A stretch of DNA of 64,000 nt from Flammula alnicola (GCA_015499995.1 JADNRV010000004.1:434001-498000); one strand, 5' to 3'; shown: positions 21,511 to 33,217, counted from the stretch's first letter. Notes: generated from the sequence alone by a model not told the origin. A program made the numbers and translations.

Positions 21511-23172
21511 TGCCAGTACAACCCATGCTGGATGAGGTGCGGGTGCTGAGTTGGAACGTGGCCAGGGACGGGATGTCCCTGGATGTGATTCTATCTAAAT
21601 GTAACAACATATATGATATCATATTCATGCAAGAACCCCCTTGGCCCGATCGGTTCAAATGGCTTTCCAAGCCACGCTTTAGCAGGTCCGAAGATCCTGA
21701 AGCGGCTTGGAAGCTTATCCTGGATGCGTCTCTCGAGTCTCTCGAGGACGATCCAGACGCTGCGTACGCTGGTGTTGATGGCTCCTGCCCTCCGGGGTGG
21801 CAAGCCGCCACTGGCGTCGTCATCAAACGGCAGGGCGCACAGGTTTATTCTGGGTGTCATGCTGCCGGGAGGGCCTCATCTACGGATGCAGAGCTCTTTG
21901 CTATTCGCATAGCCATCTCCAATGCCGTTGGCTTTGGGGATGTCAAACGCGTTACTGTTTTCACTGATGCGATGCATGCCGCGCGCCTCTCAGTGGATCC
22001 CTCTCCACACTCCTTTCAGTCTCAGTCGCTGATGGTGTGTCGTCTACTTGAGCCGTGGTTCAGGCGCTCGCCTGACCACAAGGTTACTTTTATCGAGTCT
22101 CCCTCCGATATGGAGTGGGATATTCAAAACAAAGCACACGATCTCGTTGCTGGTATGCGCGGCGTTGCCGTCGTTCCTACCACCAGACTCTCCCTCCAGT
22201 ATGTCCGCGACTTCGTGGACAAATCGGCACGCGCAGATTGGAAACAAAGAGTTTCCGATCAGCCACTTCTGCTTGGCTCCAACTTTATGGAGCTGCAAGG
22301 GTTGAACGGAGACCCTGTCCAGCCTAGTCCCACTCGCGGGGGACCTTGGCTTGAAGCCGGCAGTCAGAGCGTTTCGCTCTTTGCCCGCATGTGCCGTTTA
22401 ATTACGAATCATGCGCCGATCGGCTCGTACTACGAGCGGTTCAAAATCGATGACCCTAGGGCCCTCGGTTGTGAGTGTGGGGTTTATCCTCACACCCGCG
22501 ATCATGTATTCAAGTGCAAGAAACAGCCTTGGACTCGCCGGAAGCCGAAACTCGTGTCGGAGCTGGCGACTTATTTGTTGGAGCACCCTACGGCGTTCTC
22601 CTTCTCCCGGCACCCCGCTGGAGTCGGATGAGGGACTCTGGGAGGGGGACGATCCTGATCGCGGAGTGGGCCGCGGTCAAATCTACTCGACTACCCGTGA
22701 TGTGTTTCCGTTTGGCGGCGGCGAAGTTCCGCAAGTGCTTAGGGCCCTGGTCGTCCCAGGGCCGGTGGCGTCGACTCTCTGAGCTGGTGTCATGCGCCGC
22801 TGACGGAGGACCCAGTTCGGTGGACGGCGGTGGGGGCTTCGGCTCCTGCTTAGCTATTACAATGTAAATTTTACCGTTGAACCGGGGAGGGTCTGGCAGG
22901 CTCTCTTCGCTTTCGGGTGACCCCTCTTCCCATCCCAATACTCTTATCTGCCGTTCGTGCGGTAGCGTTAACAACGCCGCAACGTCGGACATTCTGTAGT
23001 TGCGAGACTACCTATCTGGGTTTCAGGCGGCTGCGCCGTCTCACCCGCGCCGCGCTCGCACGCGTCGCATGCTCGCCGTCGAGCCAACTTCTCTCTTTTG
23101 CACACGTAGTTTACCGCCTCCGTTTGTATTAGTTAGAGACCGGACTGCTTTCGTGCACCGGTATAAAATTGT

Positions 23173-23210
<38 letters not shown>

Positions 23211-26158
23211 CCTCTTGGCGACACATAAGGACGGCCCCGTCTGCTAAAACCAGAAAGGGCGAGGATGTCATAGGCGCACCGAACCACCCAGATTGGGTGG
23301 CAATGGTCCGTGCGCCCACTACTGCTGACGAGCGACCCCGGGTTATGACCTACGTTTCGACTAGGTTAGCCCGGTATCGTCCGTCTATACGAAGGGATGT
23401 GATTGATTACCCCGACATACAGGTCCTGTCACTCTCAACAAGTGCCGAGACCTTCTTTTTGATGAACGTCTATTCTGACGCGGATCATGGGGCCATTAAT
23501 TGGCTCAAGGCCCACGATACTACACTTCCCCGCTTCCACTTTATGGGCGGGGACTTCAACACACACTCCGAGGACTGGGACGAAGGTCACAGTGGCCAGG
23601 AGGGATGTGCTCTTTCACTGCAGCAGTCCGCTGCTATTCTTGGGCTTGAACTGGCTGCTTTTGGCAACCCAGGGCCCACGCACATACCAAGAGATCCCAC
23701 CAAGCGCAAAACTGTGATCGATCTCGCTTTCGTCCCACCTAACCAGGTGATTGACGGTACTGTTGTCCGATGCCCGGACATTCAACTCAAATTGGATCAT
23801 ATTCCGATTTCGATCATACTGGACATCTCTCCCGCCCCTAGCGGGGCGGTTCGGATGTCTCTTCCTACTGATGATGTTCCGGCATTCATCAATTCTATCA
23901 GTTCGGGGCTTCGGGCTATCAACCCGACTGCCCCTCTTAACACCGAGGAACAGATCGAGGCTGCTGCGCAAGCGGTGGCTTTGGTCTTCTCTTCTGCATG
24001 GGACTCCCATGCTAAAGAGTCCTTTGTTACCTGGCGATCTAAGCCCTGGTGGACCCAGGAGTGCTCAGACGCCCTTGACACGTTCCGGCGCAGTCGCCTG
24101 CCCGAGGACTGGAAATCCTTTCGGAAAACCATCCGAGATGTCAAGCGCGAGTTCTTTGATCAACGGATCCATGAAATCGCGTCTGCTAACAAGCGCCCGT
24201 GGGACCTCATCAACTGGGTCCAACAGCGCAAACTTCCTCCTTGTGAGGCTCTCCATTATCGTGGCGAGCCCTGCAACGACATGCCCGCCCTTTGAGACGC
24301 GCTCCACGGTACCTACAACTCTGCGTCTGACAGAGTGTTTGATGCCAATTTGTTGAACTCTCTCCCTACGCTTCCTGTTAGGGAGTGGGTTCGCTTTTCT
24401 GCGCTGGAACTCACGGAGGCTCTCTCTGCATGTTCTGGTCTGTCTGCTCCGGGTCCGGATCATGTCAATTGGTCCCACCTGAAGGGGATAGTACGTCGCG
24501 ACCCTCATTCCATTGAGGTCCTACTCTCGATTGCCAATGCCTGCATGCGTGTGGGCTATTGGCCATCTGTATTTAAGGATTCGCTTTCAGTAATTATACC
24601 TAAGCCGAATAAGCCATCCTACTCTGCACCTAAGGCATTCAGGCCTATTGTCCTCCTGAATACCATTGGTAAATTAATTGAGAAAATGATCTCAAACCGC
24701 ATTCAGTTCGACGCTGTCGGGCTGGATATTTTCCATCCTAACCAGGTGGGTGGGGTGCGTCAGCGCTCCACTGAGGATGCTGGGCTCTTCCTGACACACA
24801 TTGTGCATGCAGGCTGGGCTAAGGGTTTGAAGACTAGCGTGGTCGCCTTTGACCTCGCTCAGTTTTTCCCTTCACTTAATCACGACGCGCTCGTGATTAT
24901 TCTTCGGAAACTTGGCTTCCCTCCGTTGGTGGTCAAGTTTTTCGCATCTTATCTGGTAGAAAGGAAGACGCGGTATGCGTGGAACTCCTTTTTATCGGAC
25001 CCGTTACAGGCAGACGTGGGGGTGGGCCAAGGGTCGGCCTTGTCCCCTGTCTTGTCGGCTATTTACCTGGCGCCTATCATGTGCCTATTCGAGAAGAGAT
25101 GCCTCGACCTTGGGTTGAGAGTCGACCTCCTCTCGTATGTTGATGATGGCACACTCATCGTGCAGGATGAGTGGCTGGATCACAATATTGTGATGCTGAA
25201 GAAGGCGTACGCTGTTATCTTCGAATTGTTCAAGGCGTTCGCTTTGGTGCTCGAGCACGATAAGTCCGAGATTTATCACTTTGATAGATCTCATGCTTAT
25301 TATAATCCCAGCATTGATCTCAGGTATGCACCTTACACCGGAGATCGTGCTAATTACCTCAAGCCCAAGCCGTTTTGGCGGTACTTGGGCTTCTATTTTG
25401 ACCGCAAGCTCACCTTCAACGAGCATGTGCGTTATTACTCCACCAAGGGATTTACATCGGTTGTGTCGATGAAGATGCTTGGCTCCTCTACTCGGGGGCT
25501 CTTGCCTATGCAGAAGCGCCTCCTGTATCGCACCTGTGTGGTCCCCATATTCACGTATGGGTATCGCATGTGGTTCTTCAAGGGTGCCCGCAACAAGGGC
25601 CTCATCAAGCAGCTTACGCAAGTTCAGTGCAAGGCCGCTCTCTGGATTACGGGTGCATTCTGTACTTCGCCTTCGGGAGGGGTGGAGGCCCTTGCGGGCC
25701 TCCTACCCATCCCTATACTTCTCGAAAGATTGCGAGACCGTTCTACTGTGCGGGTCGCTACTCTCTCGGACACTCACCCGATCCGGTCATTTATGTCCGG
25801 ATCATCACTTAAGCGCACAACCCCCCATCCTATGTCGGTTGAACGCATGCCTGCCGCCCATCGCCGCAAGGTGATGGGTGCTGTTATGGATAATGTCAGT
25901 TATTCAAATGTCCCTGTTGAGTCTACGGAGCCTTTTGCCCCTGAGGCTCGACCGGGTTATCGAATCCTCGATCGGTATGCCGATCGGTTCAAATGGCTTT
26001 CCAAGCCACGCTTTAGCAGGTCCGAAGATCCTGAAGCGGCTTGGAAGCTAATCCTGGATGCGTCTCTCGAGTCTCTCGAGGACGATCCAGACGCTGCATA
26101 TGCTGGTGTTGACAGCTCCTGCCCTCCGGGGTGGCAAGCCGCCACTGGTGTTGTTATC
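21510..26158 (+). pseudogene. LINE C ORF2 (endonuclease, reverse transcriptase, RNase H), interrupted
   Basis: ORF2 starts at 21510 with the endonuclease strand VLSWNVARDGMSLDV and QEPPW, where LINE F is inserted. It resumes at 23220 as RHIRTAPSAKTRKG. The AP-endonuclease motifs NVYSD, MGGDFNTHSEDW and LKLDHIPI follow. A TGA at 24293, where CGA (Arg) is expected, breaks the frame. The reverse transcriptase reads FRPIVLLNTIGKLIEKM, FDLAQFFPSLNHDAL, GQGSALSPVLSAIYL and SYVDDGTLI. The frame enters RNase H (YAGVDSSCPPGWQAATG) and stops at the poly(T) of LINE A. AGVDS replaces AGVDG of the other copies. Target-primed reverse transcription would be its role if intact. Confidence 0.88.
21646..23205 (+). 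mobile_element. LINE F, 5'-truncated Tad1-like copy in LINE C
   Basis: Begins at DRFKWLSKPRFSRSEDPEAA, just before RNase H. It keeps a full RNase H (AGVDGSCPPGWQAATGVV, STDAELFAIRIAIS, TVFTDAMHAARL) and the zinc-binding tail CECGVYPHTRDHVFKC, stops at 22631, and has a 3' UTR ending in about 28 A. It is flanked by a 14-bp duplication AGAACCC(C/T)CTTGGC at 21632-21645 and 23206-23219, one mismatch. It lies in the same orientation as its host, so the joined frame looks like an internal deletion until the duplication is seen. Confidence 0.92.
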
Positions 26159-27290
26159 TTTTTTTTTTTTTTTTTTTTTTTTAAATCAACAGTTTATATT
26201 CTGAAACTCGAACGCAGCTCGGACTCTAACTAATACAAACGAGTACGCTACAATCCCCATCGCAAAAGAAAGAAATTGTTTGCTCGCAGGGGAGCATGCG
26301 GCGCGCGCGAGCGAGACTGCGCAGCAGCCTGAAACCCAAATAACGGACCTCGCAGCCCAGGAAATACAAATGCGCGGCGTTGTTAACGCTACCGAACATA
26401 AGGTAAATACGGATTAAAAGGGTGGACAGGGGGGTCACCCAGATGAAGTCAGAGCTTGCCCGGCTCTCCCCACTTCGTTGGCAAACTCGACGTTGTCGTT
26501 ACACCATGGCGGGTCCTCCAAATGATGCGTGCCATAGACTCAGAGAGTCACAAGCGAAGCCATGCAACGAACACGGCTGCGGCCCTCGTGGGATTTGTCG
26601 CACCATAATGGAAACACCTGCGGGCACTAGGTCTTGGGCCAAGGCCCCAACGACACCTAGGATCACCCCCCATCCAGAGTCCCTCATCCGACTCCGGCTG
26701 GGGGCCGGTTGAAAGCAAACGCCGTAACGTTGTCAGTCAAAAATTTCTCAAGACCCCACACTAGGTGCGGGGCCCTGTGAGGTAGCATCGGGAGCTTAGG
26801 GCACCCAAAGAGATGATCGCGCGTCTGAGGATAAACCCCACACGTACAACTGAGAGCCAATGGATCATCGATTTTGAACCGCTCGTAGTACGAGCCGATC
26901 GGAGCATGATTCGTGATAGCACGGCACATGCGGGCGAACAACTGAGAGTTGCGGCCGCCCACTTCAAGCCACGGCCCACCGTGAACGGGGGTCGGATGGA
27001 GAGGATTACCCTTTAGATCCTCTAACTCCAAGAAATTGGAGCCAAGCAAATTAGGAACCTCGTCGACCTCTGTCGACCAGGCATCCCGCGCTACAGTGTC
27101 GGCTTTGTTTTTAAGCCAAGCGATAGACAAAGGGGTATTTGGTGTAACAGGTACACCTGGAAACCCAAGGACGAGGTCATGAGCCTCTTGATGAGCGTCC
27201 CACTCCATATCCGAGGGAGACTCCGCAAAAACGACTTTTCGGTTACCACCACCTTGGAACCATCATTCAAGTGTCCGACACACTATCAGA
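26159..27290 (-). mobile_element. LINE A, 5'-truncated Tad1-like copy
   Basis: Minus-strand copy whose poly(A) appears as 24 T at 26159-26182. The 3' UTR is followed by the end of ORF2: IGSYYERFKIDDPLAL, CTCGVYPQTRDHLFGC, and upstream the end of RNase H with ESPSDMEWDAHQEAHD. It is truncated at 27290 and abuts LINE B, same strand. I found no convincing target duplication: the left neighbour is LINE C (plus) and the right is LINE B (minus). A rearrangement at this junction is therefore likely. Confidence 0.82.
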
Positions 27291-28725
27291 TCGATAAAAG
27301 TAACCATATGGTCAAGCGAACGCCTAAACCAAGGTTCAAGTACGCGACACACCATCAGTGACTGAGACTGAAAGGAGTGCGGAGAAGGATCCACCGAGAG
27401 GCGAGCGGCATGCATCGCATCAGTGAAGATAGTAATGCACTTGACTGGCAACGCGAATAGCAAAGAGCTCTGCGTCCGTAGACGAGGCCCTCCTGGCAGC
27501 ATGACACCCAGAATAAACCTGTGCGCCCTGCCATTTGATAACAATGCCAGTGGCGGCTTGCCACCCCGGAGGGCAGGAGCCGTCAACACCAGCATATGCA
27601 GCGTCTGGATCGTCCTCGAGAGACTCGAGAGACGCGTCCAGGATTAGCTTCCAAGCCGCTTCAGGATCTTCGGACCTGCTAAAGCGGGGCTTGGAAAGCC
27701 ACTTGAACCGATCGGCATACCGATCGAGGAGTCGATAACCCGGACGAGCCTCTGGAGCAAAAGGCTCCGTAGACTCAACAGGGACACTGGAATAATTGAC
27801 ATTATCCATAAGAGCACCCGTCACCTTACGGCGATGGGCGGCAGGCATGCGTTCAACCGACATAGGATGGGGGGTCGCACGCTTAAGTGATGATCCGGAC
27901 ATAAATGACCGGATCGGGTGAGTGTCCGAGAGAGTGGCGACCCGCACAGTTGAGCGGTCGCGCAGTCTTTCGAGAAGTATAGGGATGGGTAGGAGGCCCG
28001 CCAGGGCCTCCACTCCTCCCGAGGGCGAAGTACAGAATGCACCCGTAATCCAGAGAGCAGCCTTACGCTGAACTTGCATAAGCTGTTTAATGAGGCCCTT
28101 GTTGCGAGCACCCTTGAAAAACCACATGCGATACCCATACGTGAATATGGGAACCACACATGTGTGATAAAGGAGGTGCTTCTGCATAGGCAGAAGTCCC
28201 CGGGTGGAGGAACCTAGCATCTGCATCGAAACAACCGATGTGAACCCCTTGGTGGAGTAGTAACGCACATGCTCATTGAAAGTGAGTTTGCGGTCGAAAT
28301 AAAAACCCAAGTACCGCCAAAACAGCTTGGGCTTGAGATAGTTAGCATGATCTCCGGTGTAAGGTGCATACCCGAGATCAATGCTAGGATTATAATAAGC
28401 ATGAGATCTGTCGAAGTGAAAGATCTCAGACTTGTCGTGTTCGAGCGCCAAAGCGAATGCCTTGAACAGTTCGAAGATAACTGCATATGCCTTCTTAAGC
28501 ATAGCAATATTGTGATCCAGCCACTCATCTTGCACGATGAGTGTGCCATCATCAACATAAGAGAGTAGGTCGACCCTCAACCCAAGGTCGAGGCACCTCC
28601 TCTCGAATAGGCGCATGATAGGCGCCAGGTAGATAGCCGACAAGACAGGGGACAAGGCCGATCCCTGGCCCACCCCCACGTCTGCCTGTAGCGGGTCCGA
28701 TAAAAAGGAGTTCCACGCATACCGC
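27291..28725 (-). pseudogene. LINE B segment 1: RT core to RNase H
   Basis: 3'-most surviving part of a minus-strand LINE that can be followed to 60189. It carries LLSYVDDGTLIVQDEW, KPKLFWRYLGFYFDRKLT, the RT thumb, and RNase H (AGVDGSCPPGWQAATGIV). A small deletion with frameshift near 27440 removes about 35 bp in RNase H. It ends at DHMVTFI where LINE A begins, so its own 3' end is lost. The upstream end at 28725 is a 9-bp duplication bordering MULE M1. Confidence 0.85.
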
Positions 28726-29830
28726 AGTACTTTACCCTCCTCCACCTATTCCTGGTGGACTCCACGGACTCCGCATAAAATTGGCGGAGTCCAGATGGAC
28801 TCCTGATGGACTCCACATGGAGTCTGGTGGAGTCCACTATGAAGAAGTGGAGTCCATATGGACTCCACCTGGACTCCACATAGAGTCTGGTGGAGTCCAC
28901 ATGGAGTCCACATGGAGTCCGGTGGAATCCACATGGACTCCATATAAACTCCGGATGGACTCGTCCACAAATGACGCAACGTCAACTGGTGGACTTAGAC
29001 AAAACTCAGAAAAAAAATATTATCAAAAAGTTTGCATTAAGCAGTAATTGAACCCAGAGCTACCAGAGAGCTATCAGAACAAACCATTTAACCACTACAC
29101 CAGAGAACCTTGTCTAACCAAGCACAAAAAGCGCCCTATATACCTCCCTTTCTCTAATATATCTATCTATTTTGTGACATTAGTCACAAGATTCAGGGTC
29201 AAGTGGGGTACCATCAGATTCAGAAATTTAAGGAGATTCTCACCAGATTATGTCAGCATGATATATTGCTTTATTTGGCTGGTCCCAGGACCGTGGGAAC
29301 TTTTTGCCAAAAAAGGTAGTTATAGAGCCTGCTTTCAAAACCCTAAATATGCAAAAATCCTATTAATAGATGCTTCGGTTGGTGAGAAAAACACAAAATA
29401 CTCGACCGAACACGAGTCTTTTAAAAATTGTGCTTGCTAAATATGGAATTTGTTGATTACAAATAGATCCAACAGTGCCACTTTGATGTCATTTTATGTA
29501 ATAATATGTAATTTTTATATAGTTGCTAAAAATAACAGTATGTCCAAAAAAGGAAACCACCAGACTCCTGTTGGACCACCTGGACTCCTGTTGGACTCCA
29601 TCTGAACTCCTGGGACTCCTGTTCCACTATAAAACCAGTGGACTCCTGGGACTCCGCATGGAGTCTCTGGAGTTTGTCCGGACTCCATCTGGACTCCACC
29701 AGGAGTCCGGAATAAAATTTGGCTGGGGTCTCAGCCAAAAAATAGTCCACCTGGACTCCATATGGACTGTTCCACTCCGCCGGAGTCCATCCGGAGTCCA
29801 CCAGGAATAAGGGGGGAGGGTAAAGACCTC
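28726..29830. mobile_element. MULE-type non-autonomous element M1
   Basis: A 1105-bp insertion with imperfect terminal inverted repeats of about 38 bp. The left is AGTACTTTACCCTCC, the right (reverse complement) GAGGTCTTTACCCTCC, both leading to TATTCCTGGTGGACTCC. It is flanked by a perfect 9-bp duplication GCATACCGC (28717-28725 and 29831-29839), typical of Mutator-like elements. Both ends are arrays of GGACTCCA-type units, which create false open frames. The centre is unique and contains a tRNA-like stretch (29042-29110). No transposase is encoded. It interrupts LINE B within the reverse transcriptase. Confidence 0.9.
29042..29110 (-). other. tRNA-like sequence with Pol III boxes inside M1
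   Basis: On the minus strand it has an A-box-like TGGTGTAGTGGTTAAATGG and a B-box-like GGGTTCAATTA about 35 bp later, in the order of a tRNA gene. The 3' acceptor arm does not clearly pair, so it is not called as a tRNA gene. The same feature is in M2. Confidence 0.5.
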
Positions 29831-29973
29831 GCATACCGCGTCTTCCTCTCTACCAGATAAGATGCGAAGAACTTGACCACCAATGGAGGGAAGCCAAGTT
29901 TCCGAAGAATAATCACAAGCGCATCGTGATTAAGTGAAGGAAAAAACTGAGCGAGATCAAAAGCGACCACGCT
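29831..29973 (-). pseudogene. LINE B segment 2: RT fragment
   Basis: Encodes VAFDLAQFFPSLNHDAL and KFFASYLVERKTRYA, exactly the part of the reverse transcriptase missing between segments 1 and 3. Bounded by the M1 duplication and by the ACGCT duplication of the LTR-like element. Confidence 0.88.
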
Positions 29974-31415
29974 AAAGTGCTAGGTTTCGTCTACATTGGA
30001 AATGATCTAGCTAGTGGTGCAGAAAGAACTCTACACTCAACACAACCAAACCACCAAACCAACAACTTGACTAGACGTAGTCTTGTGTGCGAGTCTCGGG
30101 GGTAAAGTATGAAAAAGGAGAAGTGCTTCGACTTGTAAACAAGTCTACGCGGGTTTTTGGTATGGGGCGGGTTTTAGTTCCGTAGAACTGGTGGTGACTT
30201 TCTAACTCAAACAATGCCGAACTTGGACTTCCTTTAACTTGACGACTGCTTATGACCTTTGACTTTAACTTGACTTTAACAACCTGTAACTTTCATGCAG
30301 GGACCGCGACGAGTATGCACTACAACTTTCACGCTACCACGACGGGTACGCGCTACAACTTTCACGTGGTCACGACGGGCGCACGCTACACTTTACAGAA
30401 ACACGCGTCAAACTCTAGTTAGCTACTCCTCAAACTTGCAGTGATCGCAAAGCTGTTTTGAAGCGTCAAACGTTGGTCTTTATTAAATTGGGTCTGGTGC
30501 GACGAGGTTTAATCGTTCCCTTAGGTGTTTTCACTGGTTTTAAAGTGTCAACTGCGGGGTGGATTGCCTACCCTACTACGTGCGTTACAAGCGTATTTTA
30601 TATCTACTGAGCGCCAAGCCTCTACATGTTGCATATGATTCTACGCGTCTAATAGCCCTACTTTTACTGGTTCATGGTGTCGTGATTATGAGTCTGCTCG
30701 GGTACGGTAACTGGTGAGCCTTCGCCCCCTATCATATGTTTTGGTTTCATGGATGAACCGCTATGTCGCGGAGCACCGTCTTTGGGTCAATACAGTTGTG
30801 TCCGTTTTTAGACACATTATTGCCCGATTTGGATGCTCAGCACATTCGGCGCGGGTTTCTCTTTTGCCGGTACGGCACGGTCGTCGGTTAATTTGGAGCC
30901 GCCGCCTCTATAGCGGCGTTCCCCGCGTGATTCACAAGGAGCCGGTCTTGGAGAGATTGGCCTGTTCGGAACCGAACTACTCGGCCGTCCTACGCGTGTA
31001 ACGGACAGGTAGGTGCACGGAACGATGTAGATTGTCAGGTCACGTGTTCTTTGGGTCGCGATTGACGCGTCTAACGCCGTGTCCATATTAAGCTATTCGT
31101 GCCTCAAGGCTTCGGGATTCTCATTCTACGCGGGTTCCTCCAGTCGAAGCCTCTTGTTTGATTCGCAGGTACACACGGAGGTCATGCTTCTTTGGCATCA
31201 ACCTTGTTTCTACGCGTACTTCCGAGCTTACTAGCTAGATCCGCCGGACCGTAGATAGTTACTTCCGTTTGTACTAGGTTATGTGGTTTCCCGCGTGTAA
31301 CCCACTTAGTCGGCCAGCACGAGGTCTGCTGCCTACCCTTGTTTCCCTTAGTGTAATAGATTGATTGATTGGGAAATCGCGAAATTTCACGGGGGGACCG
31401 CACCGCGCCCTATCA
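29974..31415 (+). mobile_element. 1.44-kb LTR-like element L1 (copy 1)
   Basis: A non-coding insertion starting AAAGTGCTAGG and ending CCCTATCA, flanked by a perfect 5-bp duplication ACGCT (29969-29973 and 31416-31420). A second full-length copy lies at 38482-39945. There are no terminal inverted repeats and no internal genes. A 5-bp duplication and this size fit a solo LTR or similar LTR-derived element, but the start is not the usual TG. Many CpG sites are retained, unlike copy 2, so this copy appears younger or better protected. Confidence 0.75.
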
Positions 31416-31906
31416 ACGCTAGTCTTCAAACCCTTAGCCCATCCCGCACGCACAATGTGCGTCAGGAAGAGCCCCGCATCCTCTGTGGAGCATTGGCGTA
31501 CGCCCCCCACCTGGTTAGGATGGAAAATATCCAGACCGACAGCGTCAAACTGAATGCGATTCGAGATCATTTTCTCGACCAATTTACCAATGGTATTCAG
31601 GAGGACAATGGGCCTGAATGCCTTAGGTGCAGAGTAGGACGGCTTATTCGGCTTGGGAATAATCACCGAAAGCGAGTCCTTGAATACAGACGGCCAGTAG
31701 CCCACACGCATGCAGGCATTGGCGATCGAGAGGAGGACCTCAACGGAATGAGGGTCGCGACGTACTATCCCCTTCAGGTGGGACCAATTGACATGATCCG
31801 GACCCGGAGCGGACAGACCAGAACACGCAGAGAGGGCCTCTGTGAGTTCCAGTGCAGAGAATCGAACCCACTCCCTGACAGGCAGCGTAGGGAGAGAGTT
31901 CAGTTA
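31416..31906 (-). pseudogene. LINE B segment 3: N-terminal RT
   Basis: Encodes VREWVRFSALELTEALSA, VGYWPSVFKDSLSVIIPK, FRPIVLLNTIGKLVEKM and GWAKGLKTS. It joins segment 2 at the ACGCT duplication. On its 5' side it stops abruptly at the SINE; about 760 bp of LINE expected between here and segment 4 are missing. Confidence 0.85.
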
Positions 31907-32625
31907 TGGTTTATTTACACCTATGACGCACAGCCCACAGGCTTCCCACATGCATCGGCGGCATGGATCCCCAGTATGTCCAGAGTCTCTGTCTTGCAGG
32001 AGGCGCCCCGGCTGTGTGGCCGGGGAGAACAGACTCCTACTAACGACTGAGTCCACACATAATTCCCAGCATCGGGTGTCCTGTCCCGGGTTTCGGCTGA
32101 GGTCCCTCGCGGGGAGCCTAGCCCAGGTCGGATGGTTTTCAGACCCATACCCGATATCTTATTGTGTCCTATCCTTTCAGCCCCTTGCAGGGTACTATCC
32201 TTGGTGCTCAACCTTAGTCAGCAGGACCCCGGACACTCCCACCACAGCCCACTGGCCTCTCACATGGTGTTCATCGTGCCCAACCCCTGCGGCGGCCCTT
32301 AGACCATTGCTCCCTACAGCGAGGAGACCGTCCCACGGTGCACCTGCTACGCCCCACAACATGGTGGACGATTTATGCCAGCTCCAAAGTATGCCTCCAT
32401 GTTGCCCAAAGGGGACTGCAGTGGTCCGCCCAGGCCCCTTAGACCACGATACACCGACAACGCACCCAACGGCAGCGAATTACATCAGCATTCCATGGAA
32501 TGGAACCCAGGTCACAAGCTTATGGTACTTGCTATGTGCAGGAATCGAACCCACAATCTCTCGGATAGTGCACAGCCACCCTTAAGGGCAACACAGTAAC
32601 CGCTAAGCCACCACGCCCCTCCCAG
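31907..32625 (-). mobile_element. tRNA-derived SINE
   Basis: About 719 bp, head at the right. The head reads like a tRNA: A box TGGCTTAGCGGTTA (about 32595-32608) and B box GGGTTCGATTCCTG (32539-32552). The spacing suggests a long variable arm as in tRNA-Leu or -Ser, but I do not assign an isotype. A long body of unknown origin follows and the tail is GTGTAAATAAACCATAA near 31910. It occupies the site of a roughly 760-bp loss in LINE B. No clear target duplication was found. Confidence 0.7.
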
Positions 32626-33217
32626 TCCTCGGAGTGTGCATTGAAGTCCCTGCCCATGTAAAGGAAGCGAGGAAGTGCATGATCATGGTTCTTGAGCCAG
32701 TTAATGGCCCTATGATCCATGTCAGAATAGACATTCATCAAAAAAAAAGTCTTGGCACTTGTTGAGAGTGACAGGACCTGTATATCGGGGTGATCGATCA
32801 CATCCCTTCGTAGAGATAGGTGATACCAGGCTAGCCTAGTTGAAACATAGGTCATAAACCAGGGTTGCTCGTCAGCAGTAGCAGGCGCACGGACCATTGC
32901 CAGCCAATCTGGGTGGTTCGGTGCACCAATGACATCCTTGCCCTTTCTGGTTTTAGCAGACGGGGCAGTCCTTATGTGCCTCCAAGGTGGTTCTTGCACA
33001 AATAAAATATCATATATGTCGACACATGTAGATAGTATTACATCCAGGGACATCCCGTCCCTGGCCACGTTCCAACTCAAAACCTGCACCTCATCCAGCA
33101 TTGGTTGTACTGGCATTAAGCTACATTGTGTGAGTGAGAGGTGGGATGACGATTTAACCAGAAATCATGTACCTCAGCATATTTCGCATCGATCCATGCA
33201 CGATCGAAGCAGTGACA
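32626..33217 (-). pseudogene. LINE B segment 4: ORF1 end and endonuclease
   Basis: Contains the end of ORF1, the TAATG stop-start overlap near 33115, and ORF2 start MPVQPMLDEVQVLSWNVARD. AP-endonuclease motifs follow, QEPPWRHIRTAPSAKT, NVYSDMDHRAINWLK and DFNAHSEDW. The site where LINE F sits in LINE C is uninterrupted here, which confirms the LINE F insertion. It ends at the SINE. Confidence 0.88.

Larger units (their letters stand above)
19297..26158 (+). mobile_element. LINE C, long Tad1-like non-LTR retrotransposon split by LINE F
   Basis: Starts with the same 5' leader (ATCTCTCCTTTTCCA, then a conserved 5' UTR) as the independent minus-strand copy ending at 60189, so the 5' end appears complete. 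It has ORF1 (19417-21510), ORF2 from 21510, an internal 5'-truncated LINE (21646-23205), and the rest of ORF2 to 26158. There RNase H is cut by the poly(T) end of LINE A. ORF1 has two frameshifts and ORF2 one stop, so it is not autonomous. Order of domains is zinc-knuckle ORF1, AP-type endonuclease, reverse transcriptase and RNase H, as in the Tad1 clade. Confidence 0.9.

Noticed and set aside
21510..22631. A single 373-residue endonuclease-RNase H fusion protein
   Set aside because: The fusion is created by the same-strand LINE F insertion in LINE C; the 14-bp duplication marks the seam.
28746..29047. Open frames with repeated Trp-Thr-Pro-Gly-Leu text in M1 and M2
   Set aside because: They arise from the GGACTCCA-type arrays on both strands; no start context, no conserved product.
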